This document shows positions 1-52,595 of a stretch of DNA of 64,000 bases, in pieces. The position numbers and the translations under genes were made by a program. This DNA comes from Ficedula albicollis. Lineage: Eukaryota > Chordata > Aves > Passeriformes > Muscicapidae. Numbering within the stretch: position 1 is the stretch's first letter; each line of letters begins with the position of its first letter. The notes under the pieces were generated by a model. That model was not told where the DNA came from. It saw nothing but the letters and a program-made list of their open reading frames with translations, and made no database searches. The stretch covers positions 106,469,174-106,533,173 of the forward strand of contig NC_021673.1 in NCBI RefSeq assembly GCF_000247815.1, in the 5' to 3' direction.

Positions 1-525
1 TGGTCTGGTCTCTGAAGCAGGGCCTGACTGAGTGCCTGACTTTGACCCCATTCACAGCTCAGAACTCACTCTGGGGGTCCCAGAACCCACTGTGGGGGTC
101 TCTGCACTCCATGAAGCCCAGCGTCTTGTGGGATGTCCAGTGCAGCATTGTGCTGGCACGATGAAGTAGTGTCCTTCTGACAACTGCAAGGGATGCATAT
201 TTCCTGTCCCTTCAATAAGCTGAAGCTGACACTCCCTAAGCATGCTTTGGAGGGTTTGAACAGTGAAGTGAGTCTGCTCTCATCCCTTCCTCAGTTCAGG
301 AAGAAAGGGGTGCAGCTGCGAGGGATTTAGTGCATGTCCAGCTGGTACCTCAGCCTGACGCCTTGGTGCAGCTGCTTTGGTGTCACCAGTGCAGAATTCT
401 GCTGAGGAAACTGGTGCAGACCAGCCAACGAACACAAGCAGATGGTGAAGCTGCAAAGGCATGCGGGTGCCCCGAGTTCATGTTTTTCCCTTCCCAGCAC
501 TGCTCTTGCTGTTTGTGTTTTCCAG
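1..525 (+). other. MYOM1: MYOM1 intron, 3' end only
   Basis: No coding exon is visible. The stretch ends in a pyrimidine-rich tract and a TTTTCCAG acceptor at 518-525. The first half of FN3 domain My4 must therefore be encoded upstream of the window. Short open frames here have no splice support. Confidence 0.75.
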
Positions 526-39976
<39,451 letters not shown>

Positions 39977-40571
39977 GATAAAATGAAAGCATGAATTTAA
40001 GTCTAGAAGACAGAAATACAGAGATTTTGGTTGTTAGGCTGATATAATCCATGTGTGTAAATGGCTTTCTGCTTTAGCAGGCAGCCTTGGATTTTTCCAT
40101 TCACTTCACATTTGCTCCTAATACACTTATTTATGCCAGGGAAAACAGGGCCTTTCCTAAATGTTTTCTTACTGCCAACATCACAGAAATTGTAGTATTT
40201 TAAGCAAGGCCAAGTGCATGCTGTCTGTATACACATGCCCACCATTTGACACTCTCCCTGGAGCATCTGGAAGGAAAGGGTCAAGATTTGTTTCAGTGGA
40301 AGCAACTAATGAGGTAGATGGAAAGATCAAAAATGGTCGGGGCGTATTTGAGCAGGAAGTTAGGATTTGTTCCAGCTTTGGTAAAGCAGCATAAATGGAA
40401 TGTGTTAGACCACGAAGAGATGATTGCTGGCTTTTGTCTGTGCTAAGGCCCCTTTGTATTGCTGTGTTTATTTAGTGAGGCCTTAAAATAGGTGTCATTT
40501 GCAGCCCTAAATATTGTTTAATCTGCCCAAACAGGGTAACAGTACTGTAACATAAATGAAAATAAGGCTTA

Positions 40572-40774
40572 GGAGGCCAGAATGATAATATATGTGTGTG
40601 TGTGTGTCTGTAAAAGTGTATGAACTCTGCTCTATGTTCACGGAGGCCAGAATGATAATATATGTGTGTGTGTGTGTCTGTAAAAGTGTATGAACTCTGC
40701 TCTATGAGAGGCCAGAATGATAATATATGTGTGTGTATGTCTGTAAAAGTGTATGAACTCTGCTCTATGTTCAC
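40572..40774. repeat. Minisatellite, three copies of a 66-70-bp TG-rich unit
   Basis: Units starting GGAGGCCAGAATGATAATAT begin at 40572, 40642 and about 40708. Each contains a (TG)n core and ends in GAACTCTGCTCTATG. The third copy has TGTGTATGTC in place of a pure TG run. The array lies in the expected 3' UTR of the canonical MYOM1 transcript. Confidence 0.92.
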
Positions 40775-40775
40775 A

Positions 40776-40781
40776 AATAAA
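40776..40781 (+). terminator. MYOM1: Candidate polyadenylation signal for the canonical MYOM1 transcript
   Basis: This is the first AATAAA after the stop at 39976, giving a 3' UTR of about 0.8 kb. It sits directly at the end of the TG-rich minisatellite. A GT-rich stretch (CTTGTTTCACTGTGTCTTGT) follows about 30 nt later. Confidence 0.5.
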
Positions 40782-42886
40782 CTGAATTCACTTCCTTCCT
40801 TCCATCACAAGCTTGTTTCACTGTGTCTTGTTTTATTAGTCACATCTCGTGTAGTTGTGCACAGTATCTTAGTGTCTTAATGCCTTCACCACTGTAATTA
40901 CCTCCAGCTTCCCTTTAGATCCCTGTTAATCTTCACTTTGCTGTTTGCAAGGAAACCACAATGGCATCTCTTCACACCTCTCTGTCCAGACCTTCACTGC
41001 TTCACGTCTTAAGTCAAAAAGGTATTTTTGTAAATTCTGTCACAGGAGTAGTCCTATGCTTTTCTATGCACCTGGGTATGAATTGTGATTTAAGGTGATA
41101 TGTAAGTATTTTGTTAGAAAATTCAGTTAACTTCATCCAAACTTAACGCTGGAGATTCAGAAATAACATATTTTATAAAGATATTTTAAAGCTATAAAAA
41201 GAATCTTCACTGTAACACCAAAAAAAATTTTTTTTTGGTTGCACAAAAATGTTTCAGAGGAAAAAACATTTGTCCAGATCTTTGAATGCACTTAACACAG
41301 ATTAAAAACTCCATGTCTGCTATTTTACAATGCCATTGATTATACCAGCTGAGGAAAAGCAACAGAACCTGCTGGACATATGTATGATATGTACATGTGA
41401 TACTATATGTATAGGACAGGATTAGAAGCAGTAGTGAGCCCAGTTACTACTTAGGAGAGCAATGTCTCATGTCAATAAATATTTTCATTACTAGTCTCAC
41501 AACAGCACAATTCTTCACATCAAAATCTAAAGAACTAACATAGATATTTTCTAATTATGTCTAATTATGATCTGTGTGCACCTTTCACATACTCTCTCTT
41601 GTCTTTTCTAGCTCCTGTGACTGCAGAAATAGTGCTGCAGTCCCAGGCACTCACTTTGGCACAGTACTGGCACTTCTGTGAGGATGCCACCACTAAGTGT
41701 TGTACAGTTAACACTCACTTAAACCCTTCCCATATGAAGTTTACTGTCAGTTAATGTTAAAGAAGTGGAAGCATGAAGGAATTCTTAATGGTTCAGGTAA
41801 AAATAGACTCAACACAGTTACCAACAGTGAAAATGCCAATTTTAGCAATTTCTTTTTTTTTAAAAAATCATAAATCAGTTTCTATAAAGGGCTAATGATT
41901 ATTATCCTAATCTTATAAAAATAATCCATATTTAGATCAGTTTTATGAACTACTGAAACATGTTAGCACGTGCCTAACTTTAGTGCAAGTGCCTGCACTA
42001 ACAGTATCACTAGTTTCAAGGAATATGTTAAGTTTATCTGGTATAAATCTCTTTTTCTTCCAGAACAGATTTCACATCACAGGGAATTTTAAAATTAAAT
42101 TATGCTAAAACAATGTGGCTTTAGTGTTTCACATAAACAGTATGTGTTCACATAGCCTTATCTCCTAAAATATTTAACATTCAAGCATTAAAATTGATGA
42201 CATTATTGCATTTTTAAGGTGTGTGTAATTATGTCCTTTAATGAATCAACATCTGTCACCAAAAAAAGTTCTGATTATCTAGCCATAGCAACTGAGTAAA
42301 ACAAACAAAGTAGCAAGGCTTAATTTTTAAATTTCAAAATATAACCATGAGAAGATCCATAATTTGAGATAGAGCAAGTTTCCCAAGTTTAAAGGACTAA
42401 AGCAAAATTATTTTATAATTTTGCTTAGTAGGACATGAAGGCAATTTAAGGATGATGAGCAGGTCGCTCCATCTTTGTCCCATGACATGTCACATACAAA
42501 TAGCAGAGTCACAGCTCTTCCATCCTCCAGAGTGCAAACAAGAATATGACCTACTCTCTGCAATACCTGATGTTTATTACTCAGTATTGTTTTTAATAAC
42601 ACATTTTGGCAACAGTTTATTTCTACTACTTTATTTTCAAAAATCTGTTGTCCTGCCTCCCTCCTTCAGACAGAACAGCCAGGCAATACAAGTGGGTCAC
42701 CTCCCAGGTAACAGGATGGATTCTACTTTGCTTTGCTGTGCCAGATGTATGAGTCCCTGAAAGTTAGAGTAATAAGTTGCTTTGAAAGGTGTTGCTGCCA
42801 GGGATTCAGGTATGGTGATTTCAGGCTGAATTTATGATGCATCCACATGTCTGGCTTGTGCACGTTTTGTTCTTGCTTTGCTACAG

Positions 42887-43010
42887 GTGCTTGTGATGCC
42901 TGTGTCAGGGCAGACTGACACAGTACAAGGACACAATCAAAATAACAAAACTGTACCTAAAAAGAAAAAAGCAATGACAACAAGCAAACAGAAGGAAGGG
43001 GGAAAGAAAG
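42887..43010 (+). CDS. MYOM1: Alternative MYOM1 exon: penultimate exon of the long-tail isoform
   Basis: The acceptor is GCTTTGCTACAG and the donor GTAAGA, phase 0 in and 1 out (41 codons plus one base). When joined to the internal donor after 39919 it yields SDVT-VLVMPVSGQ. This keeps the alternating hydrophobic pattern of the My13 G strand that SDVT-VSVYIP has in the canonical form. The remainder is polar and lysine-rich (KKKKAMTTSKQKEGGKK). Conserved phase, strong sites and strand preservation support a real exon. Confidence 0.72.
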
Positions 43011-43138
43011 GTAAGAGTGTTTTCGCTGTTAGAGTCTTCTATTCCAATAAAAAAAAAGTTAAATTGTTAAATTGTTATGGAGTTAATTCTCTGTGCCAAT
43101 CAGTATTTCATAGATCCCAGTAAATCAAGTTTACCATA

Positions 43139-43292
43139 TGTGTGCTCTTAACAACAGATGCAAAAAGTATGAATTACCAGGTTAGGCCTAAGTGAAAGAG
43201 ACTTAAATCAATACGTGTGCTCTTAATCAACAACAGATGCAAAAAGTATGAATTACCAGGTTAGGCCTAAGTGAAAGAGACTTAAATCAATA
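43139..43292. repeat. Direct duplication, about 79-bp period
   Basis: TGTGCTCTTAA, then CAACAGATGCAAAAAGTATG through GAGACTTAAATCAATA, occurs twice in tandem. The second copy has an extra TCAA. It lies in the intron between the two alternative 3' exons. Confidence 0.88.
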
Positions 43293-44326
43293 TTTTTAAA
43301 CCGCCTTTTCCACTGCAAGTTGTCGCCTTGACTAATCCGGCTGATGGAAGTTTTTAAAGTCCTGATTAATACTTCTAAATTTCTGAATGCAGAGGAAAGA
43401 CTTTGTAAGCATGTATACATACACAGATGGTGTTATTTTCCAAAGTGAGACTCATTTCAGCAGCTAGATCTTGGATATTTCACCAAAAATAAGGCCTTGC
43501 TGAATCAGGGACCCCAAATGCCTAAGTATTTTAGAAAACCCTGACTGTTTAGCCACTTGAGATTAATCAATTATCCTCTCATAGTTTTATGTCCATATTG
43601 AACAGTAAAGTTTGAGTTATAAGCGAGTTATAATTTTTTGTCTCATTTAGAGGAAGCGTAGAAAATTAAAAGTTCTCTGGTGATTCAGTATTCTCATGCG
43701 TTACTTGTATATTAGTTTAGACTCTGCTATTTTAGACTCTTACTATAGAATTGCTATTTGGATAATGATTTATTCTTCACAATTACATATCTCTCATATA
43801 CAGCATTTTAGCTGCAAATCAGTCTTAAATTCTGACAATATCAGAACACCTGTTTTACATATTTTTGCCTAAGTATTTTTCTTTGTATACAGGGTGTAGA
43901 CATGTTATATAATTTCTGACAGAACATTTTATACTTTCGATTCCCACCCAGCCCACCCCCCACTTCTTTTTGCTCCTAAGGCAAGAACAAATATTTTACA
44001 GCATTTTCTCCCTCTCTTGCCTTACTGGTATGGTAGACTTTTCTGAGCAATCCTGTAAATTAGATGACTTAAGCAGGAAACTATTATTTCTGTTTTCCAG
44101 TATCTACCTCTTAATCATTTTAATTAGAACCATAAAGACTTGGGCTTAGTTGTTCCATAAGAAGTAGAAATGTTATGTGTGAATCTCTTTATATGGGTAG
44201 GGAAAGAGGAAAAGAACATGATAAGGTCATAACCAATATGAAAGAAATGTTGCTGAGCACAGTAAATATTGTTAAATTGTTATTGTTAAAGATTACTCAG
44301 AAATTTTATTACTTCTCCTAAATCAG

Positions 44327-44553
44327 ATTTTATTAAGCCACACATAGAAGAAATTACTGCTACAGAAGAGACACCTGATCCAAATGAAATACCCCCTGTG
44401 GAAACAGAAAAGGATACAAAAAGCAACCAGCAAGCAGCAAAGAAGACTGCTGGAAAAGCAGGAGTAGCAGAAAAGGTTCCTCAACCCACGGAAAGCTTGG
44501 ACAGGCAGGCAAAGAAACCACCAGAAAAAGCTGCCTTGAGTAAACCCCACTGA
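44327..44553 (+). CDS. MYOM1: Alternative MYOM1 terminal exon of the long-tail isoform
   Basis: The acceptor is CTCCTAAATCAG, phase 1 in, and the reading ends at TGA 44551-44553. It encodes about 75 residues: first acidic (EEITATEETPDPNEIPPVET), then basic and alanine-rich (NQQAAKKTAGKAGVAEKV), ending KPPEKAALSKPH. No fold is recognisable, and it looks like a disordered tail. Together with the exon at 42887 it replaces the 18-residue canonical tail by about 116 residues. The AATAAA just downstream supports use as a last exon. Confidence 0.72.
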
Positions 44554-44590
44554 GCTTCAATGAAGAATGTGGTCCTGTCACAAACAGGAT

Positions 44591-44596
44591 AATAAA
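44591..44596 (+). terminator. MYOM1: Polyadenylation signal of the alternative MYOM1 3' end
   Basis: AATAAA begins 38 nt after the TGA of the alternative last exon. A TGTGTGC element follows about 17 nt downstream of the hexamer, and T/G-rich sequence follows near 44660. Confidence 0.65.
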
Positions 44597-44979
44597 TCCA
44601 ACTTGAGATTTCATGTGTGCTATCTTAACCATAATATTTTAACACAGAATTTTATTAATAGGTGTTTTTTTGTAACATCTGTAGTATTTCTTAACTTTAA
44701 ATTTAAATGCATAGTAGATGGGCACTTATGTCTCTGTGCCAGATAACTGTACTGCAAGAATTTCTAAGTATCTGAATAATGATACATGTACTGTCAATGT
44801 GAATTTAATTACCAAAACATGTCCATTATAAGCAGAGTTCATTGGAGCAAATCCTGCCCAGAACTGACAGATTTACTACAGTGTAAAGGAATATTGGTAT
44901 CATTACACGGATGTGTTTATCAATATTTATAGGCCATCACAGCTTGAGGCAGATGCTGCTGGCTTTTTCAAGGAAATTA

Positions 44980-45100
44980 TCTATACAGCCCTCTTCATGC
45001 CCCATGACCAGTTTGGCCACAGTGGAAGATCGTATACAGCCCTCTTCATGCCATGTGGACTTTTCCCCATGACCAGTTTGGCCACAGTGGAAGATCTCCA
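44980..45100. repeat. Short direct duplication
   Basis: TATACAGCCCTCTTCATGCC, then CATGACCAGTTTGGCCACAG and GGAAGATC, occurs twice in succession. The second copy carries a 15-nt insertion (ATGTGGACTTTTCC). Confidence 0.85.
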
Positions 45101-47439
45101 AAACAGATCTCCTATGGATGCAGGGTGGGGGCATAAGTAGTTTTCTTTCAGTCCAAGTTTCTTTCATGCAGATCTGCTCCATCAGGTGGATCAGGACCAC
45201 ATCCGGCCATTTCTTATCACCAAGACTCACATGACTGCTTTCCAGTCCTCTCCACTTCATTAACTCCCTCAAAGCCTTCATGATTTACTGTGGATATAGC
45301 ATTAACCCATGAAGTATCAGCTTCCCCACATGCTTATTTTCCTCCCCAATTTTTGCCACAGCACTCAGATTTCTGATAAAGCCACTGCTCTTCTTCCTCA
45401 GAGGCTTAGCCCAAGACTATCCCTTCTTCCACTCACTATCATCATATCCACTGGTTTATTATAAAAGTGTAGCTTCATGGCCATGTAAGTAAGGAATAAA
45501 TGCAAGGCAAGAATCTCTGCATTAAATCATTACTGTGTTCATTCACATGTTTATGTACTGAAGATATAAGAAAATATGACTCATTTGCAAATGCTTAGAT
45601 ACCATGGAGAAGCAGAGTTCAAGCTGAAAAACAAACCAATAAAAATAAAGGTCAGAATTCATTTTGTTGCTATGTGAGCTGAGTTCAACTTTAAAGTGAC
45701 CTGAAGCTATAAAACATAAGAAATTAAAATATTTTCATTACTAGGAAAATATTCCTATTGTTTTCAACGCTCAGAAGGCTGAATCATATTATATTGTCTT
45801 TTTCCAGATGGATTATTGATGAAAAGTCACTGAATTCCACTGTATTTCTAGATGCTGGATCTATGATTAATGTAGAAATACTGAAAACATAAGAAATACC
45901 AGTTTCTACTCCATCCTTATAGAACTGTTAGCATAAGAAAGCAAAGACTCTCAATAGCATATAAATGCAGAGAAGTCAAGATGATGATATCCTAGTTGAG
46001 AAGAAATAATTTTCCTTCTAGTAGAATTCAAATAGGATTCTATTCAACTCTTTTTAAAACCAACAGAAATTTTCTGGCTGCATGAAATACTGGATAGAAC
46101 ACTTACATGTAGGCAAGTAGAGTAATAATGTTTCTGTAAACAATATAAAGGGTTTAAATAACTTGGATGGCCCAGAGTGACAGAAGGATGTAGGATGCAA
46201 CAGAGGAAAAATCGTAGAAAGCAAAATACTGACTTCTATACAAAATGGTGTAGGGAGAAACTTAAATGCAGGCTGAACTACAACTAAAACAATATAACTA
46301 CACTTAGGTACTGTTTGACATCGACCTCAACTCAGGTCTCCATCACATCTTTTTCTAAATCTATGTATTACAGCCCAGCAGCCAAGGACATAAGCACAGG
46401 TCCCACAGAGAAATGCAGTAATGCCACCCCAATTCGTGTAGTTTCTCATGCAATTATTTCAGAAAATGACAAATACCTAGAGATGTGCAATTCTATCACT
46501 CTGCCAGAGTTACAGAGAGTGGCCCCTCAAAAGCAGCAGGTTGTTTCACACACCTCTCCCTCGCCATGGCAATTATTTCAAGCTGCCTTACATGTGTAAA
46601 GATGCATCACCTCTCCCAGCTCCTTCAGGCTGGGAGCCTGCCTGCCACAAACACCACTGGCAGTGAGTAAGTTATTTATAGAACAGACTGTACCACTGAG
46701 AGCCTGATCCAATTCCTGCAAAACTCCACGGGGGTCTTTTCATTAGCTTTAATAGAAATCAAGCTAGATCTCAGAAGAATGTTCTAAAAATATCCCAAAT
46801 CTCAGATTGCAAAGCCCATTTTTCTCACCCTGAAGCCAACGGCAGATCTCTCTTCTGTGTCATTGTAGCAGAATCAGGTCTTACCTTTTTGCTGCAAGAA
46901 AAATCACTGTTTTCCTGATATTTCAATTAAAACCTACTGGAAATAGCTTTAAAATTTTAAACTGAAATGCACTAGGGTTTGGGGTTTTTTTTGTTAAATT
47001 TGGATGGTTCCTCATAAAGCTGGAAATGGAGTCAAATCAGTCTACAGGAATACATTTTCTATCCAGAAGAATAGTGTAGTTATGCACAGTAATGCAATAA
47101 ACATATCAAAGATTACCCTCCATTTTTTATTTTATTTGAGCTGTAGTGTTTCAGAGATATATAACAAAATATTCAAAATTAATATTAACAGAACTGTTGA
47201 GTATACTAAAGCTTATATATTACAGTGGTTGAATAATTTCTTTCTTGCATCTTAAATATATTAATTATATTCTATTCTCCATTATAAGTATGAAAAATTG
47301 TTTCAGTCTCTGTGCATTACATAACGATAGAATGCAAATTATTTCTGTAGCAACAGGATCTGCTATCAAACACAATCATTTAACTACATTTAAACTAAGG
47401 CACTGGATACAACGTTTATCTGAAGTGCACTTCTCTTTA

Positions 47440-47866
47440 TTTTCTAATTTCTCACCTACATATTTCCTCTCAGCACATATTACTCTTTATATTCATATTT
47501 ATAATTCTTCCAGAAATTAACGTTCCATATTTCTAATAATTCTCTAATTTCTACATATTTCCTCTCAGCACATATTACTCTTTCTAATTTCTCACCTACA
47601 TATTTCCTCTCAGCACATATTACTCTTTATATTCATATTTATAATTCTTCCAGAAATTAACGTTCTCCTGTTATAATAACTGTATTTAACAACAAGGGAA
47701 AGTGTTGCAATAAGCTATATTATTCAGTCACCTTCTAAAACCACATTATAGTCATATTTATAATTCTTCCAGAAATTAACGTTCTCCTGTTATAATAACT
47801 GTATTTAACAACAAGGGAAAGTGTTGCAATAAGCTATATTATTCAGTCACCTTCTAAAACCACAAA
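47440..47866. repeat. Complex overlapping direct duplications
   Basis: CTACATATTTCCTCTCAGCA with TATTACTCTTT occurs three times between about 47455 and 47626. CATATTTATAATTCTTCCAG occurs three times. A longer block (TAACGTTCTCCTGTTATAAT to CTTCTAAAACCACA) occurs twice, with a period of about 118 nt. Confidence 0.85.
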
Positions 47867-50800
47867 GGATGATTTTTGAAGATGAAAAAGGGTGAGAAAA
47901 ATAGGCTTTGACTTCCACTGCAGTACGGGCACTGTGATACCAGCTGTCCTTGAATTCCAATGATTGAGAAAGGTCTGTCTGTGCTCTGAGACTGACAGAC
48001 ATAATTTGGTAATACATTAAGCCATAATCTAGTTGCAAACTGAGATCATCCTTAAACTAGCATAGAGAGCACTTCTGCTCTTTGCCCTTGAACAGCTATA
48101 AGGTAAATGCATAAAAGACATCCCATTTAATCTGCACTTATATGGGGCAGACACCCACGAGTCTTTCCCCACAGCTTTTTGCTCGTTTGTGCGGTTTTGT
48201 CTTGCTAAAAGGATATTGAGTTTTAAGAATTGAAGCAAAATGTTGTCCAGGGAAAAGAGCCACAAGTGCTGTAAAGATAAAAACGTTAGAAAAAACTCAA
48301 TTTCACAAGGGCTTCTAGAGATAAAGGTACTGTGAGAGAGACAGTAAGGGGCTGATGGAGGGGAAGGAAGGACCCAGATTAGGGTGCAATCTTCTGCTGC
48401 CTTTTGCCCTTGTCTCACTTCCCATTTCATTATGTGAGAGCTCTTTCCTGCAATCTCCTTCTGCAAATTTTCAAATGAAACACCTTTCCTTCCTTCTTTC
48501 CCAACCTCACATCTTCTACCATTCAATTTGGCAGTTATTTCCATTTGCCATTTCATCACTTGTCCTAACAGGACGGGAATAAAACCTCCTGCTTAATTGG
48601 CCTGTGATTTTGGCAAGGATAAGGAACTTCTTAACAGGAGGCCTGAAATCAGGTCATATCTATTATCAGAAAATGGTTTGTGAAACACCTGCTAATGGTT
48701 GACAAAGAATGGAGAAATATTGCTCACATCAGACTTGATCTGTCTGTGCTGGCTTAACCAACTATATTAACTGTACACACAAGTCCATCAACTTTGGGAC
48801 TACTGGTGTGTTTAAAAATTTTGGTGGATCAAGGTACAGTTCTTTACAGCCCCCAAATCTTTGCTATTAACTTCTTCTTTTTTTTTCTTATTTTTCTTTT
48901 TTTTTGACTCTTAAATGGAAATAAACAGATAAACTAAACCCAATCATAACATCCCACCATAATGTCATTCTGATCTGAGAGATGTTATGGCAAATGCTTC
49001 TGAGGGACATGTGTTGGTCAGGACTAAGAGGCAGAGATAAGGAGTCTCACAGGTTTGCAGGGTAAGATACAATCCTGTCTGCTGGAGTATGAGCGGGGGT
49101 GATGGTGGGTATGGAATAAATGACTGCTCCAGAGAGTGTTTTCTTTCTGAGTGTTGTATGCGTACAAACAGGTACAATCACAAAGCAATATCTCATCACT
49201 AATGTCAGCTCTTTTTCTGCCTTATGTGCAGATAGTCCTAAGCAGGCTACCTCTCTCACACACTGCTGCTGCCAGACATGATCCCCAGTTGAAGAGCCAC
49301 TGATTTACATATGGCACTGGGTGACAGCTTTCAAATTGCTTCCTCTCCACCAAAACAACCACACCAGTAAGCAGCTGCTTTCATCACACCCTCCCCTCAC
49401 CCTGATGGGGGAAACAATAGTGACATTTGTGGTGAAAAGGCAAAATGATCATCAATGAGGTAGCAGATTACCTGTGCCCTGGAGGCCCTGGATTAACCAA
49501 CAGTGAGTTGTGGTTCAACAAGGACCATGGTGCATCAGTGTAGAGAGCTCCTGTCTACACCACTCCACATACTCACAAGAGAAACCAATCCTACCTGATA
49601 GATACAGCTGTGGAAAATGCAAGCCATTTGCAGCTTGATTGTACTCTCCTACGTGTAAGTGCAAAAGAGTAAAGAATACGAAGGGAGAATATTGAGGGAT
49701 GTCTACTTCAGTAGTCCTGATTGTGTAGAGGTGATAATTTTGGAACGGTAAATGTTACCTAAAGGGGAGACACTGTGTTTTCAAATAAATGCTCTTTACT
49801 CAGAAGCACCTATTCCAGGTTTGAAACAGAAAAGTATGATCTACCAATTTGTTACTGCTTTTCAAGTAATGATTTTTCTGGCTTATTTTTATAACAGGAT
49901 TTAGCTTAATGTCAATATTTGAGGACATATGACAGACTTAGCCCCTACCTCTTATCTCCCTGTGAACAGGGCTGGCTGGTGTTGAAAAGGAGAATCCCCT
50001 CCACTAAAAAAATAACTTCTTGTTGCGACAGCAAGGATAGGATCACAGAAACACAAATGAAAATACTCTGTTCGAGCAATTGCTGAATAGAGACTGTGAG
50101 ACTAAGATGCCACATAAGGAACTCGGCAAAGCAGGGAAATGATCTGCAGACTGTGTGTTTGTGACAGATGTTATGCTAATGTGGCTAGGTAATTATTATT
50201 GCAATACCATACTCAAACAGGAGGCCTCTTCAGAAAACTGCTGCAGCTGAAAAATGGTTGCGCTGAAGGGTGGCAAATTGCTCCATTACTCTTTGTTACT
50301 TCCATGTATCCTGATTCCTGGAAAGTGTTCCCAGATTGACTCAGAATTCCTGACATGATGATAATATCATCAAAATGGGCAGGCGTGAAATCTGACCTTC
50401 CTTTTTACAAATCCATAACACAGTCACCCTATCCATGTAATTCTGTGCTTTTGCCTTCTTCCATGAACCACTTTCCTCGAAAACCCAGCCTGCATGTTAT
50501 GCAGGGATAATATTTGTTTTAGTTTTGTGCTCAAGTGGATTTAAATATATCATCTGCAAATAAGCAAACTCACTGGCTATAATCTTTTAGGCAGCTTGTC
50601 CCAGGAGGTACAGATGAATAAACAGATCTTATCTCTTTGTAGGACTGGTAAAAAAAGATTGTCAAGCGTCTTTTAAGAGATACATGGGCTATCATAATAA
50701 ATTTTGTCTATATATTACTTTGCATGCTAGCATGTCTTTTTGTCAGTTGCCCTGAACACTCTGCTGACCAACCTGATTTCTCATTATGTGACAACTATAT

Positions 50801-51269
50801 GAAAACTAAGTAAAAACCTAACATGGCTCTAACACCAAGTGGAGCAAAGCCAGCTTTTAACAAAACTTTTGTCAACAGACGAAAAGTAGCTGGTAGACAA
50901 ATGGAAGTACAATAAAATAAAGAAGCAACATGGGTAGTGATAAAACAATTCATATTTGTGAAACCCAAATTGTATTTCCAATTATGCTGCTTCTCCTCTT
51001 CTTTTCCCTATTTTATGGTGCAAATTGTTTGAAGGGAAAATATTACCGTGGTTTACATATTATGTCACAGTATCATCTGGGGCCTCTGGGCAATAGTGTG
51101 ACTCAGGTAAATAATAACACATCACCAAACCACCTTCAGCAAGCAGTGGTGTGAATCATAAAAGCAATGGGCAAATGAAGCTGCTGTCCTGAAACGCATA
51201 GACAGCCTGCTGGGCATGTTCTGATTTTGCAATTTTACACTTTCATAACAAAGTAGATATATATAAGTG

Positions 51270-51515
51270 AGAATGACTGAATTAATTGTGTTGGAAAAGA
51301 CCTCTAAGATCATCAAGCACACCTATGACCAAACATCATCGTGTCAACCAGACCCGATGGTTGGCAACCAGGATGAAACTGAGTGCCACTCCTCCAGGGG
51401 TGGCGACTCCACCACCTCCCGGGCATCCCGTTCCAATGTCTAATCACCCTTTCTGTGAAAAAATCCCTCTAATGTCCATCTGAAACCTCCTCTGGCGCAG
51501 CTTGAGATGATGGCA
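51270..51515 (-). mobile_element. CR1-like LINE 3' fragment, copy 1
   Basis: Starts with GTTGGAAAAGACCTCTAAGA and continues through CCTCCAGGGGTGGCGACTCC, CACCACCTCCCGGGCATCC, TCTAATCACCCTTTCTGTGA and ACCTCCTCTGGCGCAGCTTG. This is the reverse complement of a CR1-type 3' region common in birds, so the element is on the - strand. Boundaries are approximate, and the subfamily was not determined. Confidence 0.75.
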
Positions 51516-51790
51516 TATGATACAGAAAGAGTGCTGCATAGTACTTATACAGCATACATACCTATGTATAGTACTTATATAGCATACACATCTATGTATG
51601 TATACAGATGAGTATCAATAAAAGATGTTCTCCCTCCTCCCGTGGGTGGGCCGGTAACTTTCAGAAGGAGGATGAAGTGACAGACGTGCGAAGTGGCAAA
51701 CGCTGTGAAGGCAGCTGGCACGAGGTGCTAATCCCGAGCCCCGGCTCAGACCACGGCTACAAACAGCTGCTCCCGAGGGGCCGGGCGGGA

Positions 51791-52307
51791 GGCTCCGGGA
51801 TGCGGTACGTGCCGCCGGGGCCGGGGAGGCTCCGGGATGCGGTAGCTGCTCCCGGCGGGAGGCTCCGGGATGCGGTACGTGCCGCCGGGGCCGGGGAGGC
51901 TCCGGGATGCGGTAGCTGCTCCCGGCGGGAGGCTCCGGGATGCGGTACGTGCCGCCGGGGCCGGGGAGGCTCCGGGATGCGGTAGCTGCTCCCGGCGGGA
52001 GGCTCCGGGATGCGGTACGTGCCGCCGGGGCCGGGGAGGCTCCGGGATGCGGTAGCTGCTCCCGGCGGGAGGCTCCGGGATGCGGTACGTGCCGCCGGGG
52101 CCGGGGAGGCTCCGGGATGCGGTAGCTGCTCCCGGCGGGAGGCTCCGGGATGCGGTACGTGCCGCCGGGGCCGGGGAGGCTCCGGGATGCGGTAGCTGCT
52201 CCCGGCGGGAGGCTCCGGGATGCGGTACGTGCCGCCGGGGCCGGGGAGGCTCCGGGATGCGGTAGCTGCTCCCGGCGGGAGGCTCCGGGATGCGGTAGGT
52301 GCCGCCG
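51791..52307. repeat. GC-rich 70-bp tandem array A, about 7.4 units
   Basis: The unit consists of two related halves (37 and 33 nt), both beginning GGCTCCGGGATGCGGTA. The first half continues CGTGCCGCCGGGGCC and the second GCTGCTCCCGGCGGGA. Seven copies of TACGTGCC are present, and the last unit is changed to TAGGTGCC. The array ends abruptly at the start of the second duplication copy. Open frames across it are repeat artefacts. Confidence 0.96.
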
Positions 52308-52595
52308 TTATGCTGCTTCTCCTCTTCTTTTCCCTATTTTATGGTGCAAATTGTTTGAAGGGAAAATATTACCGTGGTTTACATATTATGTCACAGTATC
52401 ATCTGGGGCCTCTGGGCAATAGTGTGACTCAGGTAAATAATAACACATCACCAAACCACCTTCAGCAAGCAGTGGTGTGAATCATAAAAGCAATGGGCAA
52501 ATGAAGCTGCTGTCCTGAAACGCATAGACAGCCTGCTGGGCATGTTCTGATTTTGCAATTTTACACTTTCATAACAAAGTAGATATATATAAGTG

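Larger units (their letters stand above)
44600..50981. other. Intergenic region between MYOM1 and the next gene
   Basis: No exon with convincing splice borders was found. Two short duplications lie at about 44980-45100 and 47440-47866. The longest open frame (48029-48559, - strand, 176 codons) has no recognisable motif or splice context. T-rich tracts occur near 48880-48905. Confidence 0.6.

Noticed and set aside
41611..41754. Open segment after a TCTTTTCTAG acceptor that could be another alternative MYOM1 last exon
   Set aside because: It ends at a stop without a nearby polyA signal. Neither phase nor composition favours it over the exons at 42887 and 44327.
48029..48559. 176-codon open frame on the - strand in the intergenic region
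   Set aside because: No recognisable domain, signal or splice pattern. A frame of this length is expected occasionally by chance in 64 kb over six frames.
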